Origin: Anaerolineales bacterium
GTDB taxonomy: Bacteria > Chloroflexota > Anaerolineae > Anaerolineales > Villigracilaceae
Assembly (NCBI GenBank): GCA_026928255.1
Contig: JAIXKJ010000001.1
Location: 434,001 to 498,000, forward strand
Direction of reading: 5' to 3'
Length of the DNA stretch: 64,000 nucleotides
Position 1 is the stretch's first letter. The number at the start of each line of letters is the position of its first letter. A program made the position numbers and the translations under genes. Below the pieces are notes generated by a model. It was not told the origin of the DNA. It did not search any database and saw only the letters and a program-made list of their open reading frames with translations. Shown here in pieces: positions 26,535 through 37,069 of the stretch.

Positions 26535-26984
26535 ATGCCCGCAACGCCCCTTACGCCCGAACAGCAAACCAGACTAAAAACTAACATTGCGCTTCCGCTG
26601 GCGACAATTTTAATCAGCCTTTTGGCGTTTGGCGGATTCTTTTTTTGTATGGCAACCAGTTTTAAGCAAATCGGCGCGTTGGCAATTTTCTTCGCCGTCG
26701 CGGCTGTGATTTTTATTTTCATTATCGGCGCGACAGGGCGACACGTTTACAAAAATGTGCAAGACTTGCGCGGCGGCCTCGCAGAGATTGACCAAGCGCG
26801 ATTGAGCGGCAAAAAGCGCGTCTCCACCTCTCACGGCAGCCCGCCGACTTACTACGCCGAGTTCGAGCGTTTAGGGACGTTCACAATCACCGAAGAAATT
26901 TACGCGCGAATTGAAGAAGGTCAATTTTGCCGCATCATTTACGCGCCAAATTCAAAAGTGGTCTTTGAATTAAATCCGCTGTAA
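26535..26984 (+). CDS. Small membrane protein of unknown function
   Basis: 149 residues. Two adjacent hydrophobic helices (about 20-42, IALPLATILISLLAFGGFFF, and 50-72) at the N-terminus, then a soluble C-terminal domain (about 75-149) with a repeat-poor, beta-rich look (TYYAEFERLGTFTITEEIYA, GQFCRIIYAPNSKVVFEL). I do not recognise the family. Ribosome site GAGG before the ATG. It is divergent from uvrB and its 3' end faces mfd with a 3-base gap. Confidence 0.7.
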   Translation: MPATPLTPEQQTRLKTNIALPLATILISLLAFGGFFFCMATSFKQIGALAIFFAVAAVIFIFIIGATGRHVYKNVQDLRGGLAEIDQARLSGKKRVSTSHGSPPTYYAEFERLGTFTITEEIYARIEEGQFCRIIYAPNSKVVFELNPL

Positions 26985-26987
26985 AAT

Positions 26988-29900
26988 TTATCTTCTTAAC
27001 AATTCCAGCGCGTCTAACAATTTCGTCGTCCAAACTTCGTCGTTTGAGAGCGCCAGCCAATATTGACCGCGTCCGCCGCGCAGGCTGTTTCCCACATCGG
27101 GAAGGCGCTTCGCTTCCGCCTCTGAATCGGCGGCGGGGTATTTGAGCAAAATTTGCCCCGCCTCCCAGCGGACGGACGTCAGCCCAATTTCTTCCGCTCG
27201 AAGTTTGACGCGAATCTGGTAAAAGAGATTCTGCGTCATCTGCGGCAGTTGACCGAAGCGGTCGCGGAATTCGGCGCCGAGCGCGTCTAGTTCGGTTTCG
27301 TCGCGCACGTCGGCGAGGCGGCGGTAAAGGCGCAGACGCAAATCCGCGTCGGGGATATAGTCGGCGGGAAAACCGACGGCGAGCGGCAGATCTACATTCA
27401 CCGGGCTAGCCATCGGCTGCAAACTCAAGCTCGAAGCGTCGAACGTTAAGAGGTTAGAAAGCCGCGTTTCATAATCTGGATTGGGCAATTTCGCGGCGAG
27501 CGCGCGCAAACGGCGGACGGCGTCCGCTAACATGCGCGTGTACAGGTGAAAGCCGACCGATTGGATAAACCCGTGTTGGCGCGTGCCGAGCAATTCGCCC
27601 GCGCCGCGAATTTCCAAATCGCGCATGGCGATTGAATAGCCCGCGCCGAGATGCGTGTTTTCGGCGATGACTTCCAAACGCTGTTGCCCTTCCGACGTGG
27701 GAGTCAATTTGTTGTGGCGGAAGAAATAGGCGTAAGCGCGCATGGCGCCGCGCCCGACTCGTCCGCGCAGTTGGTAGAGTTGCGCCAAGCCGAAGGTGTC
27801 GGCGCGATCTACGATGAGCGTGTTGGCGTTGGGAATGTCCAACCCCGATTCGATGATGGTCGTCGAAAGCAGGACGTCAATTTCGGCGGCGCTGAAACGG
27901 CGCATGACCGCCGAGAGTTGACCTTCCGCCATTTGACCGTGCGCCACGTCCACGCGGGCTTCAGGGACGAGGCGCTCCAAATGCGCTTTCATGGCGTCTA
28001 TAGTTTGCACGCGATTGTGGACAAAGAAAATTTGTCCGCCGCGTTCGAGTTCGCGCAAAATGGCTTGACGAGTCAAGCGCGGCGAATAGGGACCGACGTG
28101 CGTAACAATCGGCAGGCGCTCTTCGGGCGGCGTGTTCAAGTTAGAAATATCGCGGACGCCAGTCAGCGCCATGTACAAGGTGCGCGGAATGGGCGTGGCG
28201 GTCAGCGTCAGCACGTCCACTTCGGTGCGTAATTTCTTAAGGTGTTCTTTGTGCGTTACGCCGAAGCGCTGTTCTTCGTCAATAATCGCCAAGCCCAAAT
28301 CTTTGAAGACGACGTCCGCCGAGATGAGGCGATGCGTGCCGATGACGATGTCAATTGCGCCAGCGGCGAGTTGACCGAGAATCTCCGTCTGCTCGCGCGG
28401 CGCGCGGAAGCGCGAAAGCATTTCCACCTTAACGGGAAAAGCGGCGAGGCGTTGCGAGAAGGTTTCAAAATGTTGTTGCGCGAGGACGGTCGTCGGCACA
28501 AGCAGCGCCGCTTGTTTGCCGCTCATCACGGCTTTGAAGGCGGCGCGCAGCGCAACTTCCGTTTTGCCGTAACCCACGTCGCCGCAGAGCAAACGGTCCA
28601 TCGGGCGGGCGCGTTCCATGTCGCGCTTGATGTCCGCCAGCGCGCGTTTTTGGTCTTCGGTTTCGACGTAGGGAAAACTGTCTTCTAATTCTTTTTGCCA
28701 TTGCGAATCGGGCGCGAAGGGAAAGCCCTCGATGACTTGACGATGCGCGTATAAATCCAACAAATCTTCGGCGACTTTTTGAACCGCCTCTTTGACTCGC
28801 TTCTTCGTCTCCGTCCACGCTTGACCGCCGAGATGATCGAGCGACGGTTTGCCGCCGTCCGCGCCGACGTAGCGCGTTAGGCGGTCCGCTTGATGAACGG
28901 GGACGTATAAAATGTCGCCGCGCTCGTACTCGACGGCGAGGAACTCGCGCTCGTGTCCGTCGAGATAGCGCTGCATTAATCCCGCAAAACGCCCCACGCC
29001 GTGATCCACATGCACGACCAAATCGCCAGTTTGCAAATCGGCGTAGAGCGCTTCGGGCGTGTCCGCCGTCGGGCGTTGACGCGCGCGCGGCTGCGGGCGC
29101 TCCCAGCCGAAGATTTCAGAATCGGTGATTAGATGAAGGTCGTCAAGCGTAAAGCCTTCGGAAAGCGAGGCTTCGGTAAATTCCAAATTCGGCGCTTCGG
29201 ATTCGGGGTGATGCTCGAACCATAAATCTTTGAGGCGCGGCGCTTGACGCGAGACGATGAAAACTTGTTCGCCGCGCTCGACAATCGGTGCGAGATAGTT
29301 GACAAACGGTTTGAGTCGTCCGCCGAAGCGCTCGTCATGCCCGAAATGCGAAGAGAGCGAATCCGTCTCTGGCGCTTCGGTCGAGTAGCCAAAATCCAAA
29401 TGCGGAAATTGACTTAAGGAGTCGCTCAACTCCGACCAGGTTACATAAGGCGCGGGGAAGTCCGCCGAGAGCGTCCCTTCGTCCACGCTGTCTTGACGAA
29501 ATTTCAGCGCTTGCTCTTCAATTTCGTTTGCCATCGTTTCCAGCAAATGATTGTCGTCGGTTAAGACGACCGTCCGCTGCGGGAGATAATCCAACAACGA
29601 AGCGGGCTGACGATGCAATAAAGGCAAATGAAATTCGGAAAGCGGCATTTCGCTTTCGCTTGTGTCCGCTAAAAATTCGCGGGCGGGGACAATTAAAATA
29701 TTTTCAAGCCCTTGTAAAGTCCGTTGCGAGGCGGGGTCAAAACTGCGGATGGTTTCGATTTCGTCGCCGAAGAAATCAAAACGCGCGGGGAAGCGTTCGG
29801 TGGGAGTCCACACGTCGAGAATGCCGCCGCGCCCGGAAAATTGACCGGCTTCCAAAACCGTGTTGACGCGCTGATAGCCAATGCGCGCCCATTCGCGCAT

Positions 29901-30380
29901 CAGACTGTCGGGTTGGGCGGTTTGTCCCGCCGAGAGTTTTTTGCAGGCTTTGAGAAAATCGCGGCGCGGAAGCGTGCGCGTCATCAACGAGCGGACGGAG
30001 GCGACGACAATCGGCGGCGTTTGCGGCTTTTCAGCGAACGGCAAATGATAACTGGAAAGCGCCGTCAGCGTTTGCAGGCGGTCGCGGCGCGTGGTCGCGC
30101 CCCAAGCGGCGTTTTCGTAAAACAGCGGATTCGGCTCGGCGAATAAATAGCGCGGCGCGTCCGTCCAAAAGTTTAATTCGTCGAAGAGCGAAAGCGCATG
30201 ATTGGCGCGGTCGGCGATAAAGAGAATCGGCTGATTGGCGTCCTCGCGCAAGGCGGCGAGCAAGGGCAAGCGCGTTGCGCGAGGGACGCCCAACGCGGGA
30301 AGCGTCGCGCGCGCGGACAGCCCGCTTAAGGTTTGGCGATAGGCGTCAAGTTGACGAAGTTGAAAAAGAATCGGCTGCAT
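26988..30380 (-). CDS. mfd: Transcription-repair coupling factor
   Basis: 1130 residues. Removes stalled RNA polymerase from lesions and recruits UvrA. The N-terminal UvrB-like module is followed by an RNA-polymerase-interacting CarD-like domain (ALYADLQTGDLVVHVDHGVG) and the RecG-like translocase with Walker A LLCGDVGYGKTEVALRAAF, DEEQ box IIDEEQRFGVTHKE, TATPIPRTLYMAL and motif VI AQLYQLRGRVGRGAMRAY. The C-terminal TRCF domain closes the protein. All motifs are intact. It lies 14 bases after pth in the same direction. With uvrB at 24.4 kb two nucleotide excision repair genes are close together. Confidence 0.97.
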   Translation of the reverse strand: MQPILFQLRQLDAYRQTLSGLSARATLPALGVPRATRLPLLAALREDANQPILFIADRANHALSLFDELNFWTDAPRYLFAEPNPLFYENAAWGATTRRDRLQTLTALSSYHLPFAEKPQTPPIVVASVRSLMTRTLPRRDFLKACKKLSAGQTAQPDSLMREWARIGYQRVNTVLEAGQFSGRGGILDVWTPTERFPARFDFFGDEIETIRSFDPASQRTLQGLENILIVPAREFLADTSESEMPLSEFHLPLLHRQPASLLDYLPQRTVVLTDDNHLLETMANEIEEQALKFRQDSVDEGTLSADFPAPYVTWSELSDSLSQFPHLDFGYSTEAPETDSLSSHFGHDERFGGRLKPFVNYLAPIVERGEQVFIVSRQAPRLKDLWFEHHPESEAPNLEFTEASLSEGFTLDDLHLITDSEIFGWERPQPRARQRPTADTPEALYADLQTGDLVVHVDHGVGRFAGLMQRYLDGHEREFLAVEYERGDILYVPVHQADRLTRYVGADGGKPSLDHLGGQAWTETKKRVKEAVQKVAEDLLDLYAHRQVIEGFPFAPDSQWQKELEDSFPYVETEDQKRALADIKRDMERARPMDRLLCGDVGYGKTEVALRAAFKAVMSGKQAALLVPTTVLAQQHFETFSQRLAAFPVKVEMLSRFRAPREQTEILGQLAAGAIDIVIGTHRLISADVVFKDLGLAIIDEEQRFGVTHKEHLKKLRTEVDVLTLTATPIPRTLYMALTGVRDISNLNTPPEERLPIVTHVGPYSPRLTRQAILRELERGGQIFFVHNRVQTIDAMKAHLERLVPEARVDVAHGQMAEGQLSAVMRRFSAAEIDVLLSTTIIESGLDIPNANTLIVDRADTFGLAQLYQLRGRVGRGAMRAYAYFFRHNKLTPTSEGQQRLEVIAENTHLGAGYSIAMRDLEIRGAGELLGTRQHGFIQSVGFHLYTRMLADAVRRLRALAAKLPNPDYETRLSNLLTFDASSLSLQPMASPVNVDLPLAVGFPADYIPDADLRLRLYRRLADVRDETELDALGAEFRDRFGQLPQMTQNLFYQIRVKLRAEEIGLTSVRWEAGQILLKYPAADSEAEAKRLPDVGNSLRGGRGQYWLALSNDEVWTTKLLDALELLRR

Positions 30381-30394
30381 TGCGAATTAGAAAT

Positions 30395-30985
30395 TTACGG
30401 CTCTCGCATTTCGCCGTTGAATTGATTCATCGCCGCGTTTAAGCCGTTCAACGCGAATTCAAGCGCGGCGTCGGCGGCGCGAGAGAGGAAGGCTTGCAAA
30501 TTTTTTTGCTCGTCTTTTGAAAAATTTTGCAAAACGTAATCCTTCGCTTCCATGCGGCCAGGCGGACGTCCAATGCCAAGCCGCAGGCGCGGGAAATCTT
30601 GCGTGCCTAAGCGTTCGATGGTGTTCGCTATGCCGCGCTGTCCGCCCGCGCCGCCGCCCGCGCGGATGCGAATCGCGCCGAAGGGCAAATCTAAATCGTC
30701 GTGCGCCACGAGCAGGTTCTCGACGGGGATTTTGTAAAAATGCAAAAGCCCTTGCACCGATTGACCGGAGAGGTTCATGTACGTCTGCGGTTTGGCGAGA
30801 ATCAACTTGCGCTCGTTATACAGCGCGGACGTAATAATTGCTTTCGATTGCACCTTCATTCCGCGCGCGCCGATTTTTTCGGCGAGAACGTCTAACGCCA
30901 TAAAGCCGATATTGTGGCGCGTGTCTTTGTATTCGCGCCCGGGGTTTCCTAACCCGATCAAGAGATACGTTTTTGATTCCATCAT
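30395..30985 (-). CDS. pth: Peptidyl-tRNA hydrolase
   Basis: 196 residues, usual length. Recycles peptidyl-tRNA released by ribosome drop-off. Signature LIGLGNPGREYKDTRHNIGF holds the catalytic His and the substrate-binding Asn; KPQTYMNLSGQSV and LLVAHDDLDLPFG supply the other conserved Asn and Asp. Upstream in the same direction is a surface protein gene (3-base gap) and downstream mfd, so the three probably form one operon. Confidence 0.95.
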   Translation of the reverse strand: MMESKTYLLIGLGNPGREYKDTRHNIGFMALDVLAEKIGARGMKVQSKAIITSALYNERKLILAKPQTYMNLSGQSVQGLLHFYKIPVENLLVAHDDLDLPFGAIRIRAGGGAGGQRGIANTIERLGTQDFPRLRLGIGRPPGRMEAKDYVLQNFSKDEQKNLQAFLSRAADAALEFALNGLNAAMNQFNGEMREP

Positions 30986-30988
30986 GGA

Positions 30989-31600
30989 TTATTTTCGCAA
31001 GCGAAGGACGAGAGAGAAAAAAAGGAAAAGAAGCGCCGCGCCCGCCGCGCTTTGCCAAAAAATTTTGACGATAGAAGAGGACGTCAACGCGGCGGGATTA
31101 GGCGGCAACGGCGTGGACGTGGGATAGATCGGCGTCGGAACTGGCGCTTGCTCGACAAAAGCCGTCGGCGTTTCGATGAACGACTCGAAATTGAAAGGCG
31201 TTTGCGTCGGCGCGGGAGTCGGCTGTTCGTCGTTGCGGATTTGCAAATTGCGAATCACAGAATCTTGACGCGAGCCGTCCGCCAAAAAGACGCGCAAGCG
31301 CAAAGCGTAGTCGCCGTCGGTGAGGGCGGTCGTGTCCCAGAGCGCGAGGGCGGAATCCGCCGTCGGCTGAGAGAAGGTTTGGATGGCGAACCAGCCCGCG
31401 TCCTCGTCTGCGGCGGTTGAGTCAAAAGCGAAGGAAAGTTCGGCGCGTTCAAAGTTGATAACGTCCATTTTTCCTTGAATTTGGATTTGTCCGCGCAGGG
31501 TTTCGCCCGCTTGCGGGGAGAGAATCGCAACCGTCGCCTCTTGAAAAAGCAAAGAAAAAAGCAAAAAAAGTTTGAACATGGCAATCGGCAAGTTTAACAT
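30989..31600 (-). CDS. Exported membrane-anchored protein, unknown function
   Basis: 203 residues. N-terminal signal-like helix (PIAMFKLFLLFSLLFQ), a beta-rich extracellular domain (about 20-125) with an Ig-like start (VAILSPQAGETLRGQIQIQG), a Pro/Thr-rich stretch (about 128-170) and a C-terminal transmembrane helix followed by a short basic end (RLRK). This is the layout of a surface protein held by a C-terminal anchor. An internal ATG eight codons in (31579) is an alternative start. First gene of the unit leading to pth and mfd; no functional link is evident. Confidence 0.75.
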   Translation of the reverse strand: MLNLPIAMFKLFLLFSLLFQEATVAILSPQAGETLRGQIQIQGKMDVINFERAELSFAFDSTAADEDAGWFAIQTFSQPTADSALALWDTTALTDGDYALRLRVFLADGSRQDSVIRNLQIRNDEQPTPAPTQTPFNFESFIETPTAFVEQAPVPTPIYPTSTPLPPNPAALTSSSIVKIFWQSAAGAALLFLFFSLVLRLRK

Positions 31601-31733
31601 GAAGGAAAGGCGCGGTCAAATTTTGCGCTGAAATTGAAAACGAATTGAAATGTCTTGCAATTCTCGAATGGGGTTTTTTCTGGTAAACTCTAACCGTTCT
31701 GAGAACGCAACCGCTTACTAGGAGATTTAAGTT

Positions 31734-32108
31734 ATGGCACCATCCCGCGCTGAACAACTCGTGGAACGACTTCGCAATATGCAAGCCGCCGCCCCCGACA
31801 TTGAAGCCTCCGCCGTCGTTTCGGTGGACGGTTTAATTATGGCGTCCGCCTTGCAACAAGGCGTGGAAGAAGACCGCGTGTCCGCCATGTCCGCCGCTAT
31901 GCTCAGCCTTGGCGAGCGCATTTCGGGCGAATTAGGACGCGGCGGTTTAGAGCAGGTTTACATCAAAGGCGACAAAGGCTCGATTGTGCTGACCGCTATC
32001 GGCAGCGAAGCCGTGTTGACGGCGATGGCGCGACAGGAAGCGAAGTTGGGCATGGTCTTCCTCGAAATGAGACGCGCCGCCGAAGATTTAGTTAAACTGG
32101 TCGGATGA
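31734..32108 (+). CDS. Roadblock/LC7-domain protein (MglB-like)
   Basis: 124 residues, one roadblock/longin-type domain (SAVVSVDGLIMASALQQGVE; GSIVLTAIGSEAVLTAMAR). In bacteria such proteins are partners or GTPase-activating proteins of small Ras-like GTPases (MglA) or scaffold subunits. No MglA-like GTPase lies nearby, so the partner is elsewhere. A TGGTAAACT extended -10 box at 31681-31689 and GGAG before the ATG support an independent unit. It ends at a strong terminator. Confidence 0.88.
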   Translation: MAPSRAEQLVERLRNMQAAAPDIEASAVVSVDGLIMASALQQGVEEDRVSAMSAAMLSLGERISGELGRGGLEQVYIKGDKGSIVLTAIGSEAVLTAMARQEAKLGMVFLEMRRAAEDLVKLVG

Positions 32109-32146
32109 AATCAAAGTCTTTTATTCGCTAAACGTATCGTAACCCC

Positions 32147-32182
32147 GAATGGGGAGGGCAAGCCGCCCTCCCCATTCTTTTT
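32147..32182 (+). terminator. Terminator after the roadblock gene
   Basis: Perfect 13-base arms GAATGGGGAGGGC (32147-32159) and GCCCTCCCCATTC (32165-32177), then five T. Confidence 0.93.
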
Positions 32183-32197
32183 GCATATCCTTATTAA

Positions 32198-33823
<1,626 letters not shown>

Positions 33824-33836
33824 AAACGCGCCGCCC

Positions 33837-35327
33837 TTAACGCAACGTCAGCCAATTCAACTCGCGCAAGCCGTCGGCGAGGTCTTCGCGCAAATCGCTC
33901 GCAGACATGCGCCATTGCCAATTGCCGCCCAGTCGGCTGGGGAAGTTCATCCGCGCTTCGCCGCCCAAACCCAGCACGTCCTGCATGGGGGCGATGGCGA
34001 ACAGCGCGACCGACTTCCACGCGGCGCGGATTAAGTCCCAAGCGAAGTCGTGTCCATCCACGCCGAGATAGCGGCGCGCAAAATCTTTTTCCGCTTCGGG
34101 CGCGGCGGCGTACCAACCTGCGGCGGTGTCGTTGTCATGCGTGCCCGTGTAGGCGACGCAATGCGGAACGTAATTATGCGGCAGAAAAGGGTTGTCGGGC
34201 GCGGTGAAGCCGAATTGCAGAATCTTCATGCCCGGCAAATTAAAGGAATCGCGCAACTCGATCACGTCGGGCGTGATTAAGCCTAAATCTTCGGCGACGA
34301 TTGGCAGGCTGTCCGCGCCGCCCAACCCCGCTTTGACGGCGTCGAAAAAATCTGCGGCGGGACCTTCCGCCCAGCGCCCGTGTTCGGCGGTGGCGGCGGA
34401 AGCCGGGATTTCGTAATAGCCGGCGAAACCGCGAAAGTGATCGAAGCGCAGAATGTCCGTCATGCCCAGCAAGGCGCGGATGCGCGAAAGCCACCATGCG
34501 TAGCCTTCTTTTTTATGCGCTTGCCAATCGTAAAGCGGATTTCCCCACAGTTGACCGGTCGCCGAGAAAAGGTCGGGCGGGACGCCCGCCACGACGGTCG
34601 GCGCGCCCGCTTCGTCGAGGAAGAATAGATCGGGACGCGCCCACACGTCCGCCGAATCGTAGGCGACGAAGATGGGGATGTCGCCCATAATTTGGATTCC
34701 CTTTTGGTTGGCGTAGGCGCGCAGTTTCGTCCATTGGCGAAAGAAGAGGAATTGATAAAAAGAATAACGCTCTATATTTTGCGCTTGTTCTTTTTTGGCT
34801 TTATTTAGCGCGGATTTTTTTCGCGCGCGCAAGGCGGAATCCCAGCCGCTCCACGCGCCGCCGCCGTGCGCCTCTTTCAGCGCCATGAAGAGCGCGAAGT
34901 CGTCGAGCCAGTCCGCGTTTTCGGCGCGGAAGCTTTCAAAGGATTCGCGCAAGGCTTCGGGACGGGTTTGGTAGCGCTGAAAAGCCGTCAGCAAAAGATT
35001 CAACTTTTTGGGGATGAGAGCGCCGAAGTCCGCGTGAGAGGCGGGCAATTCTTTAAGGTCGTTAAGGTCGGCTTCGCCAATCAATCCGTCGTTTAATAAT
35101 TCTTCGGGGCTAATCAGATAAGGGTTTCCGGCAAAAGCCGAAAAGCATTGATAGGGCGAATCGCCGTAGCCTGTGGGACCGAGCGGCAGGATTTGCCAAA
35201 TTTTGCAACCCGCCGAGGCGAGCCAATCCACGAAGCGGTAGGCTTGCGAGCCGAGATCGCCAATGCCGTAAGGCGAGGGCAAACTGGTGGGGTGTAGGAG
35301 GATGCCAGAGGAGCGTTGAAAGGTCAT
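33837..35327 (-). CDS. malQ: 4-alpha-glucanotransferase (amylomaltase, GH77)
   Basis: 496 residues, normal GH77 length. Transfers alpha-1,4-glucan segments between malto-oligosaccharides. N-terminal SSGILLHPTSLPSPYGIGDL is diagnostic. The catalytic nucleophile Asp lies in ILRFDHFRGF, the acid/base Glu in LPIVAEDLGLI, and the third acid in YTGTHDNDT. I start at the ATG at 35327, whose ATGA overlaps the glgA stop by 4 bases, a translational-coupling arrangement. Works with glgA and probably with the GH13 protein in glycogen or starch-like glucan turnover. Confidence 0.95.
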   Translation of the reverse strand: MTFQRSSGILLHPTSLPSPYGIGDLGSQAYRFVDWLASAGCKIWQILPLGPTGYGDSPYQCFSAFAGNPYLISPEELLNDGLIGEADLNDLKELPASHADFGALIPKKLNLLLTAFQRYQTRPEALRESFESFRAENADWLDDFALFMALKEAHGGGAWSGWDSALRARKKSALNKAKKEQAQNIERYSFYQFLFFRQWTKLRAYANQKGIQIMGDIPIFVAYDSADVWARPDLFFLDEAGAPTVVAGVPPDLFSATGQLWGNPLYDWQAHKKEGYAWWLSRIRALLGMTDILRFDHFRGFAGYYEIPASAATAEHGRWAEGPAADFFDAVKAGLGGADSLPIVAEDLGLITPDVIELRDSFNLPGMKILQFGFTAPDNPFLPHNYVPHCVAYTGTHDNDTAAGWYAAAPEAEKDFARRYLGVDGHDFAWDLIRAAWKSVALFAIAPMQDVLGLGGEARMNFPSRLGGNWQWRMSASDLREDLADGLRELNWLTLR

Positions 35328-36748
35328 TCGGTTGCCGTCAAAGATTGATAGAGGTCGAGGTATTCTTGCGCGGACGTTTGCCACGAAAAATCTTTCGTCA
35401 TGCCGTTGCGTTGCAGCGTTTGCCAGCGTTCGCGGTCGGGCAAAATTTTTAAGGCGGATTTTATCGCGCTGACGAGCGACATGAAATGCGCCTTTTCAAA
35501 AACGAAACCTGTTTCTTCGGGGATGACGGTATCTTTCAGCCCGCCCACCGCGCGGACGATTGGCACGCAGCCGTAACGCATGGCGATCATCTGCGATAAG
35601 CCGCAAGGTTCGTAGCGCGAGGGCATGAGGAGCATATCGGCGCCCGCGTAAATTTGGCGGGCGAGGTTTGCGTCGTAACGCAAAATGACTTTGATTTTTT
35701 CGGGAAAAAGCGCCTGCAACTCTCGCGCCGACTCTTCTAGTTTCGGGTCGCCCGAGCCGAGTATGACGGCTTGAAAGTCAATGCGCTTCATATTTTTGAG
35801 CGCGGTAAAAGCGAGGTCAACGCCTTTTTGCGGGTCCATGCGCGAGACGACGCCGAAGAGCGGAATGTTTGGGTCGCGCGCGAGTCCTAATTTTTCTTGC
35901 AGAAGTTCTTTGTTTTCGACACGCAGGTCGAGGCGTTCTGCGTCGTAGTTGACGCTGAGGGCTTTATCTACGGCGGGGTCGAAGGAAACCGTGTCAATGC
36001 CGTTTAAGATTCCGCTGAGGGATTCTTGATGTTGAGTCATAAACTCGTTAAGTCCGCAGCCGAATTCTTCGGTTAGGATTTCCGCCGCGTAACCGGGCGA
36101 AACGGCGACGACTTTGTCCGCCGACCAAATGCCGAGCGGCAGAGGGAGGGTTCGCGCCCATTCGGGCAAGTCGGTTTGGGCGATTGGCAACCCGCAGCGT
36201 TCTAAAATCTCGCGCGAGTCCGCGCCCATGAAGGGCATATTGTGCAAGGTTAAAATGCCGGCGGTCTGCTCGCCGCTTTCCCAACGGCGCGTCAAGTTGA
36301 CGTAAAGGCTTAGCGCCGTGTGCCAATCGTTCGCGTGGATAATTTGCGGACGCCAATGGATGTGTTTCGGAAGTTCTATCGCCGCGAGCGAGAAAAAAGC
36401 GTATTTTTCGGAATCGGCTTTTGCGTCTAACGAATAGACCGAGCCGCTGGCGCGAATCGGTTCGCCGCCAATCAGATAAACGGGCATTCCCTGCAACGAC
36501 GTTTCAAAGGCTTCGACGACAACGTCCGCGCCGCCACAGCGCACGGTAAAGGGTTCGAGCGGGCGCAGGTCTTCCGCTTTGAGCGCCGAGTGATAAGGCA
36601 AAACTAAACGCACGTCTATTTTTAAGTCGTCGTTGGAGAGGGCGCGCAACTCGCGCGGCAAAGTCCCCGCTACGTCTCCGAGTCCGCCGACTTTGATGAA
36701 AGGGTCGGCTTCCGCCGCGAGAAAAAGCGCTTGAATTGTTTTTGGCAT
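35324..36748 (-). CDS. glgA: Glycogen synthase (ADP-glucose type)
   Basis: 474 residues, GT5 family. Extends alpha-1,4-glucan from ADP-glucose. N-terminal LAAEADPFIKVGGLGDVAGT contains the KxGGL nucleotide-sugar site; IIHANDWHTAL, VSRMDPQKGVD and PSRYEPCGLSQMIAMRYG are the GT-B donor-site signatures. I start at ATG 36748, which gives the typical N-terminus; the open frame extends 29 codons further without family similarity. It overlaps malQ by 4 bases downstream. Confidence 0.95.
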   Translation of the reverse strand: MPKTIQALFLAAEADPFIKVGGLGDVAGTLPRELRALSNDDLKIDVRLVLPYHSALKAEDLRPLEPFTVRCGGADVVVEAFETSLQGMPVYLIGGEPIRASGSVYSLDAKADSEKYAFFSLAAIELPKHIHWRPQIIHANDWHTALSLYVNLTRRWESGEQTAGILTLHNMPFMGADSREILERCGLPIAQTDLPEWARTLPLPLGIWSADKVVAVSPGYAAEILTEEFGCGLNEFMTQHQESLSGILNGIDTVSFDPAVDKALSVNYDAERLDLRVENKELLQEKLGLARDPNIPLFGVVSRMDPQKGVDLAFTALKNMKRIDFQAVILGSGDPKLEESARELQALFPEKIKVILRYDANLARQIYAGADMLLMPSRYEPCGLSQMIAMRYGCVPIVRAVGGLKDTVIPEETGFVFEKAHFMSLVSAIKSALKILPDRERWQTLQRNGMTKDFSWQTSAQEYLDLYQSLTATE

Positions 36749-36958
36749 GAAGGGTATTTTACCGTAGATTAAGGGAGGCATTCTCAAATAAATTGCGTTG
36801 GCTTTGTTCATTCTGCTATTTTTTTCAAACCCCAACCTTATTTTACAGATGGTAGAATCTCTTTAACACAGGAGACTATATCTGACCGAAGACGGACGGG
36901 AATGAACGAAAGATAAGGCGGCGGATAAAATCGCTTGTCCGTTAACCGCCGCTAAAAA

Positions 36959-36987
36959 TTGACAAATTCTCTCGCGTGGAATATTAT
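36959..36987 (+). promoter_or_regulatory. Promoter of the type I restriction-modification operon
   Basis: TTGACA (36959-36964), a 17-base spacer, TATTAT (36982-36987), about 80 bases before the hsdR ATG. In the 321-base gap 36749-37069 I also see a GC-rich inverted repeat, GCGGCGG (36918-36924) with CCGCCGC (36946-36952), just upstream of the -35 box. It may be an operator. No further gene is seen in the gap. Confidence 0.65.
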
Positions 36988-37069
36988 CAACCGACAAGGC
37001 GCGGAATTAAGTGGGACGCATCCGCCCGTAAATTGCAGATAGAAGAAAACATTTATAAAGGAAGCGCTC

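Noticed and set aside
30989..31600. LPXTG-type sortase substrate
   Set aside because: C-terminal helix and basic tail are present but no LPXTG-like motif precedes them.
36749..37069. A small defence gene upstream of hsdR
   Set aside because: Only tiny frames without ribosome sites are present; the stretch reads as promoter and leader.
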